A stretch of DNA of 64,000 bases from Cheilinus undulatus (GCF_018320785.1 NC_054881.1:28970947-29034946), one strand, 5' to 3'; counted from the stretch's first letter, positions 12,107 to 25,416 are shown. The notes: a model not told the origin generated them from the letters alone. Program-made: numbers and translations.

Positions 12107-12787
12107 CCCGTCATACAATCAGTCACACAGAGAAAGAGGCAATCAGCAAAGTAAGAACAGGAAAAGCACACACGCTCAGACTGCTGTTATGTGACAGCTG
12201 TTTGTTATTGAGTCAGTGAGGTCAATGAGGTCTGGTGTTTGTAGTGGCTCAGACTCTCACTGAGCATCAGGGTCACTGCACTGGTGGGTGTCTGTGTGCA
12301 TGTCTTAAATAATGTAAATGAATTATTAAAAGAGGTTGTTTCAAAATTCTCAGATAGGCTTACCCATAACATCCACCAGTTTATCCATCCACCATTTGCT
12401 GCTGTGTGTCTGGTTCTAAGCCCCTAATGCAGGATAGGTGTTTTAAAAATGCTAAAATACTGTTGTACTGCCTAATGCAGCACTGTGTTATGCTTGGGAA
12501 TCTTATCTGCCTTTTGATTGTGGGAGAAACCTCTTTTTAAAACTGCCTGTAAGTTATGATGCTAATCAGGCTATCACACTTGGTTCATTTGTACGATTGT
12601 GTACCTTCTAATCTAAAACAGGTCCTGGGCTATGCTAGGATGCTAATATAGCCCCCATCAGAGCAAGGCAGCATGGAAAAGCCATTACAGCTGACAGAAA
12701 GGCCTTTTATTTGGAGAACTAAGCTCAGGTTCACATCAGGAACCAATTACTTTCAACTGCTTTTCTTCAAAAAAGCAGCTGAAGAAC

Positions 12788-13070
12788 CCCCGCCCCACCA
12801 CCACCTCTACCTTCTCCTGTGTCCATCCCCCATTTCTCTCCCTCTTCTTTTGCCCTCCATCTCTTCCCTTTCAAATGTCTGCCTCACCTTTATCCCTCCC
12901 TTTCCTTTCTTCTTTCCATCTTTCTCTTTCTCCCTCGCTGGCACTATGCTCTTTAACACTCCTTTTCCTTCCTGTCTGCCTCTCTATCTGCTTTCACTCT
13001 TTTTGTCTCCACCCTTTCCTGCCAGCTAGCCTTACACATATATTTTCCCCCTAATTTTTTTTACACTACC
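12788..13070. repeat. long pyrimidine-rich tract
   Basis: The plus strand is heavily biased to C and T for about 280 bases, without a simple repeat unit. An open frame through it consists mainly of Pro, Leu, Ser and Phe and is explained by the bias. Similar tracts of opposite sense occur at 20700-20830 and 55255-55405. Confidence 0.7.
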
Positions 13071-13930
13071 TCATTTATCTTGTAACATTTCTCTGTGCCA
13101 CTGCCTGGCTTCTGCTGCACCCTGCCTTTGATTCTCTTCAAATCCCTCACTTGTTATAATCAATTTATTCCCTGCAACTCTTGCTCCCCCTGTCTCTCAC
13201 CACCGGTTTCCTTTTTACACCAAAGAGACATGCACAAATATTCACAAAGATGATATTTTTGCATGAAACAACTGGTTCAGTTTTACTGCTGCTCCGTTGT
13301 GCTAACCAGTTATAAGACTTTTCACATCTGCCTGTCAGTTAAATTATGACTTAGATCTTTTTTCAAATCAGTAGTTTTGAAACATAACAGTATTTTTCCT
13401 GTTGCCTGTGTTATAACAGTATTTTGCCGAGGTAATGGGCATTACAGCCCTCTATAATGATAACTGAGTATCATTTGCAATTAATCCAATAGACAGGCTT
13501 ATGGGGGCTTTTGGTTCAACTTTCACCTGTCTTTGAAACTAAATTAGTCGTCGCTTTTTATTCAAACTAAGATTGAATCTTAAAATCACAGGTTTCGTAT
13601 TTAAACTTATTGAATCTCTTCCCGCTGACATGCATGCGGTCACATGCACACAGCTGCAGACTTATACTCTGAGCAGTGCCATGTCTGTGGTTAAAAGCCT
13701 CGTGGTGTGGTACCATGTAAACACACCACTCTGTGGCATGGTTGTGGTAACCCTCACACACTGCACTTACTCCCTCTCTCCCTCTGTATTACTCTGTCTT
13801 TCCCCCCTTTCTGCTTTTCTGCATTTTCTTAGTGTCCCACTTGACTTTCCTGTTTCTCTCTATCTCCGGCTGCCATCTTCTATTTCCTGTAGCTCGCCGT
13901 CTAGTTGTTACTTAAAACTGATTTAATCGG

Positions 13931-14266
13931 CACATCTCAATTTGATTTTCAGAGCTCTGTCAGCAGTCTAGACAGCACTGTTTCTCTTGGTTATCAAGGC
14001 ATGTTCCTGGTTATACACACTGTATTTATCCATTTTTGTCAGTTATTGGAAGAGTCTGAAAGGTAGGCATTGATAGGTATTGATTATTGAATATTACCCC
14101 AGACTTTTGTTTTCTGCGCCCAAACCTGTTACTTTTTAAATTATTTCAATGGTAACCAGAGGACATGGTAAATGTAAATGGCTTTCTTTAACTATGTGGT
14201 CAAGGTTATAGAGATTGTTCTACTGAGGGCCTTGAATGTCAAGGCAATAAATCAAATTGAGATGTG
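13931..14266. mobile_element. 336-bp MITE with 17-bp perfect inverted ends
   Basis: The first 17 bases, CACATCTCAATTTGATT, are repeated exactly in inverted orientation at the right end (14250-14266). The interior has no coding potential. The target duplication is not clear, so the superfamily is left open. Confidence 0.65.
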
Positions 14267-14392
14267 TCAGTAAGTCAAAGTTCTCGAAATCCTCCAAATG
14301 GGTGGCCCTAGTTCAAGATTCCAAATTCCTACTATATCCACTGTCCTATCGAGAATTTAAAAAAAAGGAAAAAAAGGGCCATATTGAAACAA

Positions 14393-14405
14393 ACCCCCCC
14401 CCCCC
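14393..14405. repeat. poly-C run
   Basis: Thirteen consecutive C residues in an otherwise AT-rich stretch. Confidence 0.85.
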
Positions 14406-15529
14406 ACTAATTTAACAGAGCTTAAAACAACTGCTGAATTAGGTGAAAGCACAGTCTTTTTCCCTCTTTGCTATGAGAATACTGAGGAAAGGTACAGTAA
14501 ACATAAATCTTAAGTGATTAATTTATTTTATATAAAACACTAGATTATTACAGCAGAGAACTTAATCAACTTGTCCCCATATGTAAATGTAAATCAAAAC
14601 AAGTCTCATACACCCATATTTCACTCACAACAAAACATAAACAACATATCAGATGTTGAAACTGAGATATTTTGCTATTTCACAAGAAATATTAGCTAAT
14701 TTTGAATTTAATGGCAGCAACATATCTCATAAAGGAGAAAAAGTGGGCAACAACTGGCTGGAAAAGTAAGTGGTACTGATGAAAAACAGCTGGAGGGGCA
14801 TTTTGCAGCTAATTAGGTAAACTGGCTACAGGTCAGTAACATGAGTGAGTATAAAACAAGCATTTTAGAAAGGCAGAGTCTCTCCAAAGTAAAGGTGGGC
14901 AGAGCTTCACCAATCTGCAAAATCTGCATCTAAAAGTTGTGGAACAATTTCCAGCGAAAAGGTTCCTCAATGTAAAATTGCAAAGACTTCACCATCTATA
15001 GTACAGAATATCATCAAAAGATTCAGAGAATCTGGAGAAATTTCTGTGTAGAAGGGACAAGGCTGACCAATATTGGATACTTGTGATTTCGGGCCTTCAT
15101 GTGCACTTCATTAAAAAAGGCATGAAATCACTGGAAATCACTGAAAAGTCTCAAGAACACTTCCAGAAATCATTGTCTGTCAACACAGTTCACCTGTACC
15201 TGTCACAAATGGCAGTTAAAGCTGTATCATGCAAAGAAGAAGCCATATGTGAACACGATTCGGAAATGCCACCGTCTTCTCTGGGCCAAAGCTCATTGAA
15301 AATGGACTGGGGCAAAATGGAAACTGTTCTGTGGTCAGATGAATCAAAATTCTTACTGACGCCTAGTTCTGCTGACTAAAGAGGAGAGGGACCATCCAGC
15401 TTGTTATCAGTGCACACTTCAAAAGCCTGCATCTCTGATGGCATGGGGGTGCATTAGTGCCTTTGGCATGGGCAGCTTACACATCTGGAAAGACACTATC
15501 AATGCTCAAAAGTATATAGAGGTTTTAGA

Positions 15530-16576
15530 CAGAGGTGTCAAAAGTATTCACATTCATTACTCAGGTAGAAGTGTAGATACTTGGGTTTTAAAACACTTCT
15601 GTAGAAGTTGAAGTATCAACTCAAGCTTTTTACTCAAGTAAAGTATAAAAGTACTGGTTTCAAAACTACTTAAAGTATAAAAGTAAAAGTAATATAAAGG
15701 GGGAAAAATCCATTAAGGACAAAAGCTTAGGCTGTACCATAGGGGCTAATTCCATTCTACCATTCTGTTCCTTTCTACCATTCCATTTCATTCCATTCCA
15801 TTATACTTTCCATTCCATTCTACCATTCCATTCCATTCTACCATTCCATTCTATTGTACCATTCCATTCAATTCCATTCCATTCTACCATTGCATTCCAT
15901 TCTACCATAGTGCACTACCCCACCTCCCCCAAAAAAACATTTTTCTAAAGGCCATAATAACTATAATGTTATATTAAAATGTTAATGTTGAAAACTTTGG
16001 GATGCACCTGTTTCAGCCTTATTTATGCCCATTGAAAATGAACGCATTTTGGTACAATGCAAATACATTCAAGAACCATAGACAGTATGTGTACTACCAA
16101 CTTCCTTGCTGGTGCTTGGTTGAGACATTTTGCTCCAGTTCTCTTGAGTCTCTGCCACGGACATCTTTGTACTAGGCTACATACATCTGCTATTTCCTTG
16201 CTGGAGAGTGACGTGATTTGTGTCATGTCCGAAGGTGTGGTGGATTGTGTACAAACCAATAGGTTGTCAGAATGGTATTATGTTTATACTTCTCATCCAA
16301 CCACAATCAAATTCACTCTATCCGAATGGCGTGATTTATCTGGATAGTTTTTTTGAACTATGACAAACCTGAATGAAAACAAGCTGAAATGAAAAAGGAG
16401 TAATGAGGCTATTTTTAAAATGTAAGGAGTAGAAAGTACAGATAATTGTGTGAAAATGTAAGGAGTAGAAGTAAAAAGTAGGCTGAAAAATAATTACTCC
16501 AGTAAAGTATAGATACCCAAAATTTCTACTCAAGTAAGGTGATAAAGTATTTGTACTTTGTTACTTGACACCTCTG
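15530..16576. mobile_element. hAT-like nonautonomous element nested in the Tc1-type copy
   Basis: The ends are CAGAGGTGTCAA at the left and its inverse, TTGACACCTCTG, at the right. They are flanked by a perfect 8-bp target duplication, GTTTTAGA (15522-15529 and 16577-16584), as expected for hAT elements. The subterminal DNA is full of ACTCAAGTAAAGTA-type motifs typical of nonautonomous fish hAT copies. No transposase frame exists. A simple CCATT array occupies part of the interior. Confidence 0.85.
15753..15907. repeat. irregular (CCATT)n array
   Basis: Repeated ATTCC / CTACCATTCCATT units of 5 and 10 bases with substitutions, lying wholly inside the hAT-like element, so it was probably carried or expanded with it. 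Confidence 0.85.
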
Positions 16577-16980
16577 GTTTTAGAGCAAAATATATTCCAG
16601 ATGTCTTTTTCAGGAAAGGCCTAGCAAGTTTACATTTGGCACATCATTAAACAAAAAAGAAGACCCAGGACTGTTAAGCAGCTTGAACCTAAGCCCAGAC
16701 AAGAATGGGACAACTGGTCTCCCTCCTTTCCAGATGTTTACAGACTGTTGTTAAAAGAGCAGGGGATGTCACAATGGTAAACATTGACCCATCCCTACAT
16801 ATGTTGAGATGTGTAGCAAATTCAAAATTATTTTTAATGAAATGGTATAATGTCTCAGTTTCACCATCTGCCATGCTCTGTATGTTCTATTTAGAATAAA
16901 ACATGGGTCTATGACATTTGAAAATCTTTTATTTACACTTATCACAGTACCCCAACTTTTTTGGAATTGGCGTTGTAGAA

Positions 16981-18734
16981 GACGTGAATATTAAAAGTCA
17001 CTTGAAATGACAACAAAAGTGTATACAACCCCCAAATAGATGTGTGTACAAGCAATAACAGAGAAACAGCTAAACACATGCGTGTCTGCTCCTGGACACA
17101 CAACATCTCCGCCGTAGGCTCACACACACATATACAAACACATGCAGACATTCTTGGATACAGAGCTATTTGTTTTAATGGCTGAAGGGAGGATGTGGAT
17201 CCACCACCCATTGTGATGCTGTGCTGACTGCTGCGGTTCTCAGGCATTGTGTGAAGAAAATAAGCTGTTAAACCTTCACAACTGAGACAATCAACTCTGA
17301 AAACTTCATGTTTGAGCCACAGCAACAGCTGGAGATCTTTCAGCCTGCACAAGTCTGAGAAGAGTTTGTCTAAACAAAACCTCAGGACAGGTTTAACATA
17401 GCAGTTCAAATTATCCTTGGAATACTGAGCCAAATCCCAACATTCAAGTTATTGTCAGCAGTAAAGGCTGACTGTGTGAATGGTAGCCATCCAAGCCCTA
17501 ATATACTCTTACATATTATTTGAAATGCATGACTTCTTATCCAGCTTAAATAGATAAAGTTTACTGCTGGCCAAAAGGACATTTGTATACAGAGAAGGAA
17601 TAATACGCCAGACCCTGAGGAACAACTGTGTTAAAGGAGAAGCACATAACGTGGTTATTTTATTTCTCAGCTCACAGTGAAAGAACAGACTGTTCCTACA
17701 CTTTTAAGACTATTTTTATTCATCTGAACCTGGTTCATTACAATATTAAATCACCAAAAACACTGACTGCTGAAACTGGCGCTCATATACTAAACACTCA
17801 TTAAACCCCTGTCTACTTGTTCCTACAAGGTGAATATACACGTCCAATCATTACTGGTTAGATTTAACCTAATATTTAGCAGGAAAAGGGGCAGATGTTA
17901 AATTACTGACATTTCTATGGCTTGTAATTCTGTAACAGATATTAAGGTCATTTGGTCTGAAATTGCTCTAAAAACACAGATCTTCTTAAATTTTAGATAA
18001 GTAGTGACAGCTCTCAAAGCGGAATGCCAGACTGACACCAGGTGCAGTCAGAGCAGAAAACCAACTTCAACACCTCATTTATATTCTTTGTTAAACTCAT
18101 TAAAAAACTATTTGTATGCCACGTCTGCAAGAAAGATCCCTTGCATACTGGTCAAAGGAGCTTTGGCAAAGGTTAGAGGTTATCTTGTAATTGCCAAAGC
18201 CTTTGAATCTCACAGATATTTGACCTCTAGACAGTTCAAGACCTGCCAGACAAGTTTTTCACAAGCTGTAGAGAAAGGGGGAAACAAAGGTTGGGGTAAA
18301 GACCAAAAATTATCTGTAAATATGTTTATTAATGATACAGTGTGATGTAAGACTACAGAAACATTTACTGACAGAGACTGAGGGACTCCAGCTACAATTC
18401 ATTTTAGCATCGTCATTTACATAACAAGTCGCTAAACAGATCTTTGTGGGCTTTTATATTAGTGGGGGTAAGGTTGAGATTTTCACATTCAGTGTTCATA
18501 CTTTGTGTAAGTCAGCAGAATGAGGTCTGCATAGACAAATGACAGCAGCCTCTGATGGCGAAAGAGCTGCACAGGAAGAGCTGCATAGTTTCAGACTGCC
18601 TGCATGAGCACTGCATCTCACATACAGAGAATCTAGAGAATAGAAGGTTTGCCTATTTTTACGTGATAGATATTTAGGTGATATAGAAAGCCATATTTAT
18701 TTATTTTAGCAGATATGTGTTTCCACAGTGGTAT
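16981..18734. other. intergenic, nothing recognised
   Basis: No supported gene. A minus-strand open frame at 16942-17433 is not similar to any family recognised and starts within the end of the Tc1-type element. Confidence 0.5.
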
Positions 18735-18990
18735 AATGTGTTAAATTGTAAGTGAACTCCCAGCTCAGAGCTAACTCCACCCACTTCAGACTTTTGAAAA
18801 ATGCACACTAAATGGGCAGTTTGGTACTGAGAGGAGAAAGGGGAAAGGATGGGGTTTTCCAGATGAGGTGAGTGTGACAGCGGTGTCCCCTTGCCAGAAA
18901 GTGACAAGAGTCCCGCAGCACTGCTGCCTTAGAGTGATCTTTTGAGTTGGAGGATTTTTCCCTTCCAGAGTCCACTGAAGCAGGCCGTAG
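18735..18990 (+). repeat. dispersed repeat, uninterrupted copy
   Basis: This copy matches, in inverted orientation, the DNA on both sides of the minisatellite at 41646-42685. Shared blocks include AGCTCAGAGCTAACTCC, CTTCAGACTTTTGAAAAATG, a TTTTCCAG-GAGGTG block, and AGTCC-CTGAAG-AGGC. It shows the repeat before minisatellite growth. The class is unknown; a GTGGGCGGAG-TTAGCTC end is also echoed near 53830. Confidence 0.65.
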
Positions 18991-20690
18991 CGTGGTGGTG
19001 AATGGTGGTGTTCCTGAGCACTACCTGTTTGGGCCGTTGGCTCTACCTCCGGCGTTACTAAAGCCGGAGCCAAGGCATTGCAGCTGCAGGCAGGTGAGGA
19101 TGGGAGTGGTCTCTGAATGGTAATGTTGGTTAGGGGCAGTAACATTCTACCTTTTATTTAAAGTTTGTACATCGCATAAAGCATGCCTTTCATTGATTTT
19201 TAAAAACAGATGTCTGTTTAGGCTAATTAAAAGCCATAAAATGCAGATTTTTATCAGTTAGGTGCAAATCTCAGAAAAAACATAAGCATTGATGTGTTTT
19301 ATCATAGTTCAGTCAGATACTTCAGTGTAAAGCTGAAAAACATGTTAAAGTGTTTACTACCTCTTTAAAGGCCAAAATAAACTTCTTAATGCTTTTCAAA
19401 GTAAAAGTTTGATAAGGATTTCTATGGATGAACTTTTACACAATGAATGAAGTCACTTGAAGTGAGATTTTCTGAGACAGAACTTATAAAGAAAGACTTG
19501 GAAGTGACAGCAGGGAGATGCTGCCAACACGCAATAAACATGCACCCAGTATGAAGCAGTGACGGCACAAGCTGTAGCTGACACGCAGTGAACACACACC
19601 CAGACTGAAACAGGCTTTACAGCAATACATGGAGTCTTTTAAGGCTGTTCAAAATACACATGAATGACTTTCAATTCAATTTAAAACCCAATAATAATGT
19701 GAAACAAATAAAACAAACACCCCTGTGCTGCTTTCTTTTGTACCTCCTAAACAGTGCTTACTTATTTTTCTGAGTTTCCCTTCCTTGCTCCATCCAGGGA
19801 GGATGTTTTGGTGACACTGATACGATTTTAGTTGGTCATAAAAAATAAACTGTAAAAGTTTACCTCCTCTTTCAGCTCCTTATCTTTATGTAGATAAAAC
19901 TGTCATTGACCACTATGAGAGTACACCTGTGCACACAGTAAAGTGGCAGATAGCTTCTCTACACACTAAGACCCAAAACAAAATGAAACAACACAGAGCA
20001 GGACAGCTATTCAGACGTGTTTATGCCAGAATATCTATTATCACTAAATGCTTTTTGAACTACAACTTCAAATTGAGCAGATATCAGGAGCAAATGATGC
20101 CTGATGCAACAGCAGCAACAATCCATTCTTGGAAAATCATTTCCCTTGTGAATCAGTCTTGATTTAATATAAGCAATGAAAATAATATGATTCAACCACA
20201 CAGTCACACATTTCAGAGGCAAAAGCTAACGGTTATAAAAATAAATTCACTTAAGGTTGCTGGCAACGCCCTGTTTATTTTATAGTAAATTCAATGAGAG
20301 TGAGACTCTTTCCTTCTGTTACTCAGCTTTTTTAATCCATCTTTTTTCCTTCGTTCTATTGCAGACTTTGAATTTCTCTGGCAATGTGTCATTAGAATTA
20401 CACTTCCTGTCCCTGTAAAAGTTTTGTGTTTGATATTCCTTATAGTTATCTAATTTCGCTTACCCTCATCTATATTGTTCTCTCAGTTGTGGACATGTAT
20501 ACGTGTATATGTGTTTCCCCTGCAGCATGGTTACTATGATTTATAGGGACGCTGCAGACTGTGGAGAAACTCTGGTTTCAGCTTTGAAGTCTCAGCAACC
20601 ACAAGACCTCTGGCTAACACACACAGGCGCACATGCAGACACACAAACACATAGCGGACCCGTGGATAAAACACACACTGTCAGTTCTTC
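18991..20690. other. intergenic, nothing recognised
   Basis: No gene or complete transposon was identified. The right part is AT-rich with short random frames. Confidence 0.5.
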
Positions 20691-20699
20691 TGCCAATAA

Positions 20700-20830
20700 A
20701 GGAAAAAGAGAGAATCAGCAAGGGAGGGATGGGAGGGCCAGAGAAAGAAGTAAGGGGGACAGGAAAGATACCAAGACCCAAAAAAGAGAAATGGAGGGAG
20801 AGAGGGAGAGGAGGAGGAGAGGAAATGGTT
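20700..20830. repeat. purine-rich tract
   Basis: A run of about 130 bases strongly biased to A and G on the plus strand, without a fixed unit. The open frames across it are rich in Arg, Lys and Glu because of this bias. Confidence 0.7.
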
Positions 20831-21829
20831 CCTGCCCATAGAGGTAAAAGGACCCCTTGTCTCTTTCAACAAAGTCACAATTCAACTCTTTTAGTTCAGT
20901 CTCCTAAGTTCAGACGAGGCCTCATTTATTCCAGGTTCCCAGACATCACAGTATTTTTAGGATTCAGCCGGTGCAGCTGCTAATATAAACCTGCAGACAG
21001 TCAGGATAATGAGAGATTTGCTCCTGGTGTTCACAAATTATAAAAATTCAGCAGTTCTGAAAAATAATATGCATCTCACAAGATAATACAGTGTATAGGT
21101 GATGGGCTTAGGATTTTTTAAGGAGGTTGTGATAAAGATGAGACTTGAGATGGAGTAATACATGAGAAATCTAAGGTTAGTAGCTGAACGCCTGAGAGAT
21201 CAGTAGTCATTGATGCCATTCATGTCAAACGTGAGCATGTTAAGGGGTATTTCAAATATGTTGTGTTCAGCTGTGGTCATTTCTCTGGCCTTTTGGAATC
21301 TTCTTGCAGTTGTCAGCAGCCACCCAGAGAATGTGAGGAGTGGAGGATGTCTTAAATGCTTGGGCAGGTTGGTGGATCCCCCATGTTGCTTTGAAAGATA
21401 TTGAATTAAGATAAGATTACAGTTGTTGGAATTTTCAAATCTTATTTACAAAGAAACAACTCGCTACTTACATTTTACACATTGTGAGACATTTCATACG
21501 ATACTCGGTTTGTAGAGGGCCACTTTAAAATCTCTGTTAAAATAGAAATGTACCCCTGATGCTTTAGCTGCCTCTTCCATTCCAACAAGAATTGGAATAC
21601 CCAACTGCGAGATGAAGGGGTAGGGCTGGGAAAGGGTGTGTTGGGCCTGAGCCTACACAAGAGGAGAAAATATAAACAGCTTATAAATTATAACAAAACA
21701 GATGACAGATAAGAGATATCAGATAAGGTAGATGGACAAAAGACTAGATTTACTAAAATGTGCAACATGGTGAAAGTAAATAGTGGTACGGGAATAAAGT
21801 TAGAGACAAGATTATATCTAAACTTAACA

Positions 21830-23147
21830 CAGAAAGTAAGAAAATGTGTGTTTGGTAGATTATCTTTGTTGTAACAATGCTTCCTGGCAATAAATCTTAC
21901 ACCTTTGGAAAATCAGTTTATTTCCCTTTTAAATGGTGCCACATTGGTAAGGAACATGCATTTGTGGGATGAGCAGCAGAGCTGAGTATGTGGGTTGCAC
22001 CCATGAAAATCTGCGAAATCTTCTCTGCCAATGCCAAACAGCTTATTCTGCCATCGTCTCTGAAGAGTCACTGAAGTCTGATGATACAAGACATACTGGA
22101 AGTTTAACATATAATTCATTAAACAAACAGGACCCTCATAGCATGTTAAAGACCATCCACAGCCACAACAGCCTGCTGTGAATCGGCATCCCATTTGTCA
22201 ACAAGCATTTGTCATAAGTAAGCCAGTATGGTTGTGTTGGTCACTCTGGCATGAAGAGCACACCCAAGCTGATCCCACAAGTGTTCAATGGGGTTGAGGG
22301 GTCATTCCATCCTCTCCACTCCCAAATTCTGGAGGTAGTCTCTGATAAACCCCGCTCTGTGGGGGCCAGCATTGTCATCTTGGAGGACAGAATTTAGTCC
22401 CAGACTGTGGAGATATGGGATTGCCAATGGTTGCAGAATCTAATCCTGATATCTCTCTGCATTGAGATTACCTCCAGTGAAGACAAGCCTCTTTTTCCAG
22501 TGAGGGAGATGCCACCCCACAACATCACACTGCCTCCACCAAAAGATGTTACTCTATAGCAATCAGTATAGCATTCGCTGCAGCCTCTCCACTATTTGAC
22601 CCTACGATCCAACTGCCAGAGGCAGAATCTGGACTAATTCCTGAACATAACGTTCCTCCACATGTTCAGATTTCAGTGCACATGTTGCTTACACCAGCGC
22701 AAATGGCCCTGACAGTGAAGGGCAGTCATGGTAGGCCTCCTGGCAACTCTATGGGAGGAGATTGGCTGCATGCAGTCTGTTCTGGATTGTCTGGGCAAAG
22801 ATGTTTTAGCTGTATCATCCTTCAAATGTTGACATTTAATCTGTAGAAGACAGCCTATGGTTCCTAACTGCTGAGGAAACAGTCTTTCTGGGGTGTCAAA
22901 ACAAGAGTCAGTAGTAACAGCAAACTAAACAGTTTGGCATTGGCAGAGAAGATCTGGCAAATTTTTCACAGGCACATCCTTCATACTCAGCTCTGCTGCT
23001 CATCCCACACATGCATGTTCCTTACCAATGTGGCACCATTTAAAAGAGAAATAAACAGGCTTTGCAACAGTATAAGATTTATTACCAAGAAGCATCATTA
23101 CAAGAAAAAAATTATCTACCAAACACAAATTTACTTACGTTTTTTGG
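21830..23147 (-). mobile_element. Tc1-like transposon with long inverted repeats, inactive
   Basis: Two inverted arms of about 220 bp (21830-22050 and 22920-23147) match closely, an arrangement like the long inverted repeats of some Tc1 elements. Between them the minus strand encodes a decayed Tc1 transposase. The third catalytic block reads NPIEHLWDQLG near 22265-22300 and a QDDNAG block holds the second acid. The first block is broken: the expected Asp-Glu positions read as Asn and a stop near 22630. It also has frameshifts and cannot be functional. Confidence 0.85.
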
Positions 23148-25416
23148 CAAATTTAGTCACTTTTGAAAGAATGCCACCTGGCACTGTTTCATCTGTTTTA
23201 TGTAAAATATTACAAGTATAAATATGGTTCTGTCACCAATCTTCCAAAGGGCTGGATTTTTGAAAATGTGCTAAAAACAGTTTGCCTTTTTTAAAATTGT
23301 CTGAGAGATGTTTAACTGCTAACAATAATTCAATTTTATTTTGTTTAAGGATATGTGATGGTGTTAGGGGTCACTGGAGTGAAACAGGAAATGACAAGGC
23401 GAAACATAACCCAAATGAGAAAATAGGGGCTTAAAGTAACAGCCACACAGCCTTGAACATAGCATTAGTGGTTAAATTAAATTTCAGACTGACGGTGTGC
23501 ATGTGTGTGTGTGTGTGTGTGTGTGTGTAGGTGCGGTAGAGAAGATTTGGGGTCTCCTTTAACATATGGTTGACAAGGGGGGGTGCATGTATGTAACGGT
23601 GCGACATTCCTTTGGCATGTAAAGAATGTGGATTTGACACTCAACACGAACACACACACCACACACAGGAGCTGTTGTGCTATTACATCAAAGGGGTGAC
23701 ATTTAGCACCCAACTTCAATGAGAGGTCAGCTCTGGTAGATCACCCACCGTCAGAGCTGTGATGAGAATGTCACTCATTCTTCTATGTGTTAGTGTATGT
23801 TTGTGTGTGTCTGTGGTTGTGTGTTTTTGGGTGTGTGTGAGTGAGAGTGAGTTTGACTGACATCAAGAGAATGAAAGAGTGAAATAGAGAGAGCATGTGT
23901 CTTTGTGTTTGTGTGTCACAGGGTCAAATGATCCTGTTGGCTCTCTCTGTCAATGAGCTCTTCAACACTGTTAGAGGTGAGGCAACGACCTTACCTGCTG
24001 ACTTTCCCACTTTCACACATGCTCTCATCGGATAGCTGTTTGACATCAGAAGTCAAAGCACCACGGGGAATCCTAGAAAGTTTTACCAGTATGTAAATGT
24101 TCTTTGACACATGGGAGAAATAACAAAAAGGACTCAGTTTGAAAGAACCTCTGAAGCAAGGAGATGCTACAAAATTTAGATTTCCTCATATGACAAAGAA
24201 AATCCTAAAATGCAGGACCACAAGCCTTTCATAGCAAAGTCAGTCCACTCAGAATTCATTCGTAAAGCCCTTGAATGATAAGACTATCTCAAGAACGGTC
24301 CTAAAGACCAAAACCACCTAGACCAATCATTAGTCCCTTGTTATCACAGGATTTTCTGGACTTTTTTGCAAGCAAGTGCAAACATAATGCTAACATGCTG
24401 AATTCATTTGTGACTATTTTTTTTACATTCTTGGATGACAAGGGTGGGGGGATCATTAAGATCAGGTTTAGCTACCATAAAGACAAGAAGTGCCCAGGTA
24501 AAAATATAAGCCCTCATAGGAGTTATTAAATTAAAAATAAAATGGGTGATCACTGGTTCTGAATTTTAAAATCAAGAAACGTAGCTGGACATGTTCAGTG
24601 CCCAGTGAGCTGCTGGTAATGTCAAATTTGGAGCCAATACAGATCAATTTGATGAAAAAAATTCACTTTTTATTTCTCCCTTTTAAATTTGGCAACATGA
24701 CAAAAGCACATCAAAAAGTGCATAAAAACAGAACAAAAGAGCTGTTTTTACACATTACCTGGGGTAGTAGAATTGTTTTGTTTTTTTACTTGAATAAAAA
24801 TAAATTAAATAGAATGAAAACATAAAATGAAATTCTGTAAAAAAATATATTTTGGTCACATCTTATCTAGGTATAAACTGCATAAAAACTAAATTTGCAC
24901 AGTTGAAGCCACAGTTGAAAAGGACATGTTTTATACCTGGTACTTTGGGGCCACTTATGTCCGTCTGAAATACTGTGTGAATTTATGAAAACTTGCGAAA
25001 CAGGTTGCCCTCTGCATCTTCGGCATGACCACTGGCTGGGACATTTGGGTGTTGGTTCTGGGCCGCATGTGGTCCCCGGGCCTCTAATTGAATAGGCCTG
25101 CCCTAGAGTCTTGACCGTGACTGTGTTGTTTAAGAAAGAAAGCAGTATGTGATGTGTGTAAACCTCTGAAGAGCTAGACCTTGACAGTGATGAGATTGAT
25201 TAGAGGTGACTGGGGTGAAGAAGGGTCCTAGTTATCAAACAGACATAACAAACTGACGGTTGAAAAGAGCAGAGAAGATACAGACGCTGACAGCTGCAAG
25301 ACAACTGGCCAATAGCAGTTTTGGGTAATTGAGTTTGGTTTTGCATGTAATAAAGAACAAACACCAATAAAGAGCTGATTGTAGCAGAAAAGAGAGGGAA
25401 AGAGAAGAGGAGACTA
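23148..25416. other. intergenic with GT-rich microsatellites
   Basis: A (GT)n run lies at 23500-23528, and a looser GT-rich stretch extends over 23780-23920. No gene was recognised in the rest. Confidence 0.55.

Larger units (their letters stand above)
14550..16980 (+). mobile_element. Tc1/mariner-type transposon remnant, split by a hAT-like element
   Basis: The transposase region is readable in pieces on the plus strand. A helix-turn-helix region lies about 14880-15060 and the first catalytic block VLWSDESKF is at about 15327-15353. The strand then follows the family to about 15529, where a second element (15530-16576) interrupts it. After that it resumes with the C-terminal region and the right end TTTTTTGGAATTGGCGTTGTA near 16979. 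The middle of the transposase, including the second and third catalytic acids, is deleted, and there are stops and frameshifts. The left inverted repeat is decayed, so the left boundary is approximate. Confidence 0.8.

Noticed and set aside
12673-13029. Pro/Leu/Ser-rich 118-codon open frame
   Set aside because: Explained by the pyrimidine-rich tract.
15753-15907. Centromere-like satellite (CCATT units resemble human satellite III)
   Set aside because: It is short and wholly inside a transposon with an intact target duplication, so it is not a centromeric array.
20503-20983. Arg/Lys/Glu-rich open frames
   Set aside because: Explained by the purine-rich tract; no start context or splice support.
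23500-23528. CRISPR-like or other structured array
   Set aside because: Simple GT dinucleotide microsatellite; no spaced repeats occur anywhere in the window, and the DNA is eukaryotic.
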